DNA from: Gammaproteobacteria bacterium | Lineage (GTDB): Bacteria; Pseudomonadota; Gammaproteobacteria; Steroidobacterales; GCA-2729495 | Direction: 5' to 3' | DNA: 64,000 bases | Assembly (NCBI GenBank): GCA_016874095.1 | Contig: VGVH01000009.1 | Coordinates: forward strand, 1-64,000 | Part shown: positions 60,028-64,000 of the stretch, piece by piece | Position numbering within the stretch: the first letter of the stretch is position 1 | Layout: the number at the start of each line of letters is the position of its first letter | Made by a program: the position numbers and the translations under genes | The notes under the pieces: generated by a model | The model's input: only the letters and a program-made list of their open reading frames with translations | Databases searched by the model: none | Told to the model about the DNA's origin: nothing

Positions 60028-60729
60028 TCAACTGCCTGCGGTTCGCTGGCCTTGCGGATCGATCGGCTGGGTCAGAGGCGTGTCTGCGGGGAATTGCCTG
60101 AGGCGCAGCGCCTGCTGCAGCTTCGCTCGACGCACATAGGTCTGGTACAGGAGGTCCTTGAGTACCTCCAGCAGAATCGAGGCCTGGGCGCGCGTCAGCT
60201 GCGTCGGCCCACGCGCATCACTCTCGAACAACGCACGGCGCAGTACCGTGAATGTCGCCTCGTCGATATTGGCGAGCGCGCGCGCTTCGGCCACCTGGTC
60301 GAAAATGCGCAACCTGCTGCGCTCGCCCTGGTCATCGAGTACCGCGAGTATCGTCGACCGGCACATGACCGAGTAGGCCTGCAGCAGGCCAGCGCTATAG
60401 CAGGCCAGCGCCTCCCGCAGTGGCGTGGCGACGGTCTCGGGCAGATGCGAATAGCTGAATCGCTCCGGCGACTGCTCCATCAGTTCGGGCGCCGGGTGGA
60501 ATTCCACCCGGTCGTCCAGCCATGCGCGAATGCGGAAGCGGACGAACAGCGGCGTGTGGCAGGCATCACACTGCAGGACAATGCCCACCTTCTCGGGCCT
60601 CTCGGCCTGCAGCCTGCCGAATCCCGGACAGGCCATCAACGACTGGTGGGCGGTTGCTCCGCAGTGGGGGCATTCCCCGGTCGCCGTACTGCGATGAAGC
60701 CGATTCTGGTGGTCGAGAAATACGGGCAT
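60028..60729 (-). CDS. Zinc-ribbon protein, unknown
   Basis: A 233-residue protein starting MPVFLDHQNR at 60729. An N-terminal zinc ribbon is built from CPHCG (about 20-24) and CDAC; the rest is a helical domain (LREALACYSAGLLQAYSVMCRSTILAVL; ASILLEVLKDLLYQTYVRRAKLQ). The helical part recalls DUF4145-type domains, but I am not sure. No function known. It is convergent with purL and begins 36 bases after ettA ends. Confidence 0.65.
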   Translation of the reverse strand: MPVFLDHQNRLHRSTATGECPHCGATAHQSLMACPGFGRLQAERPEKVGIVLQCDACHTPLFVRFRIRAWLDDRVEFHPAPELMEQSPERFSYSHLPETVATPLREALACYSAGLLQAYSVMCRSTILAVLDDQGERSRLRIFDQVAEARALANIDEATFTVLRRALFESDARGPTQLTRAQASILLEVLKDLLYQTYVRRAKLQQALRLRQFPADTPLTQPIDPQGQRTAGS

Positions 60730-60764
60730 GCTCACGATTGCTTCCTGCGCTGATGAGCGGCGGT

Positions 60765-62438
60765 TCAATGGGTCAGCGGCTTGTAGCGCACGCGGTGGGG
60801 CTTGTCGGCATCGTCGCCGATCCGCCGGTGAAGGTCACGCTGGTACTCGTCGTAGTTGCCTGCGAAGAAGACCAGCTGGCTGTCGCCCTCGAAGGCGAGG
60901 ATGTGCGTCGCGATGCGGTCGAGGAACCAGCGGTCGTGCGAGATCACGATCGCACAGCCGGGAAAGTCGAGCAGCCCTTCCTCCAGTGCCCGCAAGGTTT
61001 CGACGTCGAGGTCATTGGTGGGCTCGTCCAGCATGAGCACGTTGGCACCTGCCTTCAGCACCTTCGCCAGGTGCACCCGGTTGCGCTCACCGCCGGAGAG
61101 GAGGCCGATTTTCTGTTGTTGCTGGGTTCCCTTGAAATTGAAGCGGCCGACGTAGTTTCGCGATGACGTCTCGTACTTGCCGACACGGATGAGTTCCTGG
61201 CCACCCGACAGCTCTTCCCAGACTGTTCTCGAGTCCTCGAGAGACTGTCGTGACTGGTCGACGTAGGCGAGCTGCACCGTCGGGCCGACCCGGATTTCAC
61301 CGGCATCCGGTTTCTCCTGCCCGGTGAGCAGCCGGAACAGGGTCGTCTTGCCCGCGCCGTTCGGCCCGATCACGCCAACGATCGCGCCAGGTGGAACGCT
61401 GCAGCTGAAATTTTCGATGAGCAGGCGCTCGCCGAATCCCTTGCTGAGGCCGGCGATCTCGATCACGAGATCCCCAAGCCGCTCGCCAGGCGGCACGTAG
61501 ATCTCGTTGGTCTCCTGCCGACGCTGGTATTCCTGGGAGCACAGCTCCTCGAACCGCTGCAGACGCGCCTTGCTCTTCGCGCGGCGCGCCGACGGATTGG
61601 CTCGTACCCACTCGAGTTCCGCCTTGATGGTCTTCTGGCGCGCGGCTTCCTGCTTTTCCTCCATGGCGAGCCGGGCTTCCTTCTGCTCCAGCCAGGAAGA
61701 GTAGTTGCCCTTCCAGGGGATGCCATGGCCGCGATCGAGTTCGAGGATCCAGCCGGCAACGTTGTCGAGGAAGTACCGGTCGTGCGTCACGGCGATGACG
61801 GTGCCGGGATACTGTTCCAGGAACTTTTCCAGCCAGGCGACCGACTGCGCGTCGAGATGATTCGTCGGTTCGTCGAGGAGCAGCATGTCGGGCTGCGAGA
61901 GCAGCAGGCGACAGAGCGCCACGCGTCGTCTCTCGCCGCCGGACAGGGTCTTGACCGAAGTGTCCCAGTCCGGCAGGCGCAGCGCATCGGCGGCGATGTC
62001 GAGCTTGCGATCGACCTCCCAGCCGTTGCAGGCGTCAATGAGGTCCTGCAGTTTCGCCTGCTCCTCGAGTAGTCGGGCCATCTCGGCGTCATCGAGCGGC
62101 TCGGCGAAGCGCTCGGCAATCGCGTTGAAGCGATTCACCAGACCGATGGTGTCGGCCACCGCTTCCTCGACTATCTGGCGGACCGTCCGCGTCTCGTCCA
62201 GCTCGGGCTCCTGGGGCAGGTAGCCTATCCTGATGCCTGGCTGAGGGCGTGCCTCGCCCTCGTGCTCCCGGTCCATGCCGGCCATGATCCGCAGCAAGGT
62301 GGACTTGCCTGAGCCATTGAGTCCAAGGACGCCGATCTTGGCGCCGGGAAAGAAGCTGAGCGAGATGTCGCGCAATATGAAGCGCTTGGGGGGCACGACT
62401 TTGCCCACCCGGTTCATCGTGTAGACGTACTGGCTCAT
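60765..62438 (-). CDS. ettA: Energy-dependent translational throttle protein
   Basis: A 557-residue ABC-F protein with two ATPase domains. Walker A GLNGSGKST and GPNGAGKTT, signatures LSGGERRRVAL and LSGGERNRVHL, and Walker B LLLDEPTNHLD and LMLDEPTNDLD. The linker (P-site tRNA-interacting motif) lies at about 245-310 with EWVRANPSARRAKSKARL. It binds the ribosomal E site and slows translation when ADP is high. Length matches E. coli EttA (555). Minus strand, divergent from the HDAC-family gene. Confidence 0.96.
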   Translation of the reverse strand: MSQYVYTMNRVGKVVPPKRFILRDISLSFFPGAKIGVLGLNGSGKSTLLRIMAGMDREHEGEARPQPGIRIGYLPQEPELDETRTVRQIVEEAVADTIGLVNRFNAIAERFAEPLDDAEMARLLEEQAKLQDLIDACNGWEVDRKLDIAADALRLPDWDTSVKTLSGGERRRVALCRLLLSQPDMLLLDEPTNHLDAQSVAWLEKFLEQYPGTVIAVTHDRYFLDNVAGWILELDRGHGIPWKGNYSSWLEQKEARLAMEEKQEAARQKTIKAELEWVRANPSARRAKSKARLQRFEELCSQEYQRRQETNEIYVPPGERLGDLVIEIAGLSKGFGERLLIENFSCSVPPGAIVGVIGPNGAGKTTLFRLLTGQEKPDAGEIRVGPTVQLAYVDQSRQSLEDSRTVWEELSGGQELIRVGKYETSSRNYVGRFNFKGTQQQQKIGLLSGGERNRVHLAKVLKAGANVLMLDEPTNDLDVETLRALEEGLLDFPGCAIVISHDRWFLDRIATHILAFEGDSQLVFFAGNYDEYQRDLHRRIGDDADKPHRVRYKPLTH

Positions 62439-62544
62439 CAGGAATCCATGAGTGCCGCGGGAACGTCCGCGATTATCGCGGAGCCTTCGGGGCTCCGCCA
62501 GCTATACTCCAGGGATCACCGAAAGCTGGCGGTGGGGAGGCGAG

Positions 62545-63507
62545 TTGGACCGCGGGTTGCAGCAAGTCCTGGTGGTGCATGACCCGAAGATCGCGGCGTA
62601 CGGTTTCAGTGCAAATCATCCGTTTGGTCCGGACCGGCACGACGCGTTTCACCGGGAACTCGATGCGAGCGGCCTGACGCAACGGGTTTCGCTGTGTGCG
62701 GCGCGTCCGGCGACACGGGACGAGTTGCTGTCCTTTCACACGGCAGAATATCTCGATCATGTTGCAAGGCTCTGCGCCAGCGGCTCAGGCTTCCTGGACG
62801 GTGGCGATACGCCGGCCGAGCGCGGCGTGGATGCTGCGGCGGCCGCCGTCGTCGGCGCCGGCATCGATGCAATGGAAGCCATCATGGCCGGGCGGGCGCT
62901 TCGCGGGTTCGTTCCGATTGGCGGGCTGCATCACGCCGGGCGCGCCCACGCCGCCGGATTCTGTGTCTACAACGACTGCGGGGTTGTGATTGAACTCCTG
63001 CGGTCGCGCCACGGGCTGCGCCGCGTGGCCTACATCGACATCGATGCCCACCATGGCGACGGCGTGTTCTACGCGTTCGATTCCGACCCGGACGTCGCGT
63101 TCGCGGACATTCACGAGGATGGGCGCTTTCTCTACCCCGGGACCGGCGCAGCCCACGAGACCGGCACCGGCGTGGCACGCGGCACGAAGCTCAACCTGCC
63201 GCTGCAGCCGGGGGCGGGCGACCGCGAATTCCACGCCGCATGGGCTGGCGTCGAAGCCTTCCTGGAGCGGGCGCGGCCGGAATTCCTGCTGCTCCAGTGC
63301 GGCGCAGACAGCATCGGGGGCGATCCGCTCGCGCATCTGCGATTCACACCAGCCGCTCATGCCCACGCAGCGGCACGGCTCCGCGACATCGCCGAACGCC
63401 ACGCCTCAGGCCGGCTCCTGGCGTTCGGCGGAGGCGGCTATAACCGGCGCAATGTTGCGCTCGGCTGGAGTGCCGTGGTCCGCTCGTTGCTGGATCCGGC
63501 CGGCTGA
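62545..63507 (+). CDS. Histone deacetylase family protein (AcuC/APAH-like)
   Basis: A 320-residue metal hydrolase. The start is TTG at 62545 with GGGGAGG just upstream; the upstream frame has no family similarity. Motifs: [19 protein letters not shown] (tandem His and a metal region), [12 protein letters not shown] with two metal ligands (Asp, His), and a C-terminal [10 protein letters not shown]. Members are acetyl-polyamine or acetyl-lysine deacetylases. It is divergent from ettA and upstream of glyA. Confidence 0.88.
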   Translation: MDRGLQQVLVVHDPKIAAYGFSANHPFGPDRHDAFHRELDASGLTQRVSLCAARPATRDELLSFHTAEYLDHVARLCASGSGFLDGGDTPAERGVDAAAAAVVGAGIDAMEAIMAGRALRGFVPIGGLHHAGRAHAAGFCVYNDCGVVIELLRSRHGLRRVAYIDIDAHHGDGVFYAFDSDPDVAFADIHEDGRFLYPGTGAAHETGTGVARGTKLNLPLQPGAGDREFHAAWAGVEAFLERARPEFLLLQCGADSIGGDPLAHLRFTPAAHAHAAARLRDIAERHASGRLLAFGGGGYNRRNVALGWSAVVRSLLDPAG

Positions 63508-63571
63508 TCCCGGAGCGCATTTGCGAGCGGTTTTCTCCCTGCGCCTCCCGGCACGCCACGGTACAATTCCG

Positions 63572-63577
63572 CCCTCA
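63572..63577 (+). promoter_or_regulatory. Possible -10 box of glyA
   Basis: TACAAT at 63572-63577 is a five-of-six match to the -10 consensus, 15 bases before the ATG of glyA; no -35 box was seen at the usual distance. Tentative. Confidence 0.4.
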
Positions 63578-63592
63578 TTCGCGGAGGCCTTC

Positions 63593-64000
63593 ATGTTCAA
63601 GCGGGAAGAGGGGATCGCGGCATTCGATCCCGAGCTGGCGGCGGCGATCGCCGGCGAAGAGCAGCGCCAGGAAGAGCATATCGAGCTCATTGCATCCGAG
63701 AACTACGTGAGCGGCCGTGTGCTCACTGCGCAGGGCTCGGCGCTGACGAACAAATACGCCGAAGGATATCCGGGCAAGCGCTACTACGGCGGCTGCGAGT
63801 TCGTGGACCAGGCCGAAGCACTGGCTATCGACCGAGCGAGGCGCCTGTTCGGCGCCGACTATGCCAACGTCCAGCCGCATTCCGGTTCCCAGGCCAACGC
63901 CGCGGTGTACATGTCGCTGCTCAATCCCGGTGACACCGTGCTCGGTATGAGCCTCGCCCATGGCGGACACCTCACGCACGGCTCCCCGGTCAATTTCTCC
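63593..64000 (+). CDS. glyA: Serine hydroxymethyltransferase, N-terminal part (cut by window end)
   Basis: A 136-codon start of GlyA, the PLP enzyme that makes glycine and 5,10-methylene-THF from serine. It shows [31 protein letters not shown] (abridged), the PLP-phosphate region SGSQAN and [20 protein letters not shown] good GCGGAGG ribosome site lies before the ATG. The active-site Lys lies beyond the window. Confidence 0.96.
   Translation, partial: MFKREEGIAAFDPELAAAIAGEEQRQEEHIELIASENYVSGRVLTAQGSALTNKYAEGYPGKRYYGGCEFVDQAEALAIDRARRLFGADYANVQPHSGSQANAAVYMSLLNPGDTVLGMSLAHGGHLTHGSPVNFS

Noticed and set aside
1-64000. CRISPR arrays, rRNA genes, IS elements
   Set aside because: No regularly spaced repeats, rRNA-like stretches or transposase motifs were seen on either strand.

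Overview
The window is GC-rich DNA, densely coded on both strands, most likely from a gammaproteobacterium. The main evidence is the gene order guaA ... tadA - mltF ... purL, together with EttA, a DUF1820 protein and FeoAB; this order is familiar from Pseudomonas and relatives. I cannot name the genus. The rich catabolic load would suit a metabolically versatile soil or marine lineage, but that is inference.

Layout. (1) 1-105: the last codons of guaA. (2) About 0.1-44.6 kb: a long block of catabolic and redox genes lying between guaA and tadA, which are close neighbours in many gammaproteobacteria. It holds, in order: an exported-looking SDR; a three-subunit molybdenum hydroxylase of the 4-hydroxybenzoyl-CoA reductase type whose FAD subunit carries the extra four-cysteine 4Fe-4S loop; a Tat-signal UbiD decarboxylase; an MFS / lipoprotein beta-propeller / unknown-family operon; a Rieske oxygenase with a GST; a Bax inhibitor-1 protein; a VOC protein with a TonB-dependent receptor; an LLM flavin enzyme / Tat-signal ThDP enzyme / cytochrome c / DUF1838 operon; a six-gene operon with a DUF1111 di-haem protein, a berberine-bridge-type FAD oxidase, a cytochrome c lipoprotein and a PQQ dehydrogenase; an orphan IorB-like molybdenum subunit with an exported hydrolase; an M28 peptidase; a second MFS/hydrolase operon divergent from a second Tat-signal UbiD; and a sorbosone-dehydrogenase-like lipoprotein operon. 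(3) 44.7-64 kb: mostly core genes: tadA, mltF, a CsgG-like protein, tRNA-Ser(CGA), a phosphoesterase, another Rieske oxygenase, a PEP-CTERM-like protein, the feo operon, a TagH-like FHA protein, DUF1820, purL, a zinc-ribbon protein, ettA, an HDAC-family protein and the 5' part of glyA.

How the genes may work together. Many enzymes of the block belong to families that are normally cytosolic (UbiD, ThDP decarboxylase, SDR, FAD oxidase, hydrolase) but here carry Tat or Sec signals. They sit beside c-type cytochromes, a PQQ dehydrogenase and other periplasmic redox proteins. My working hypothesis is an extracytoplasmic oxidative/decarboxylating pathway for an unknown, probably aromatic or terpenoid-like substrate taken up through the TonB receptor, with products passed to the MFS carriers and to cytosolic enzymes (Mo hydroxylase, Rieske oxygenase, GST, LLM enzyme). 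Duplicated pieces (two UbiD, two MFS of one subfamily, two exported hydrolases, two members of an unrecognised family) suggest that the block grew by duplicating modules. No integrase, transposase, CRISPR array or rRNA gene was found.
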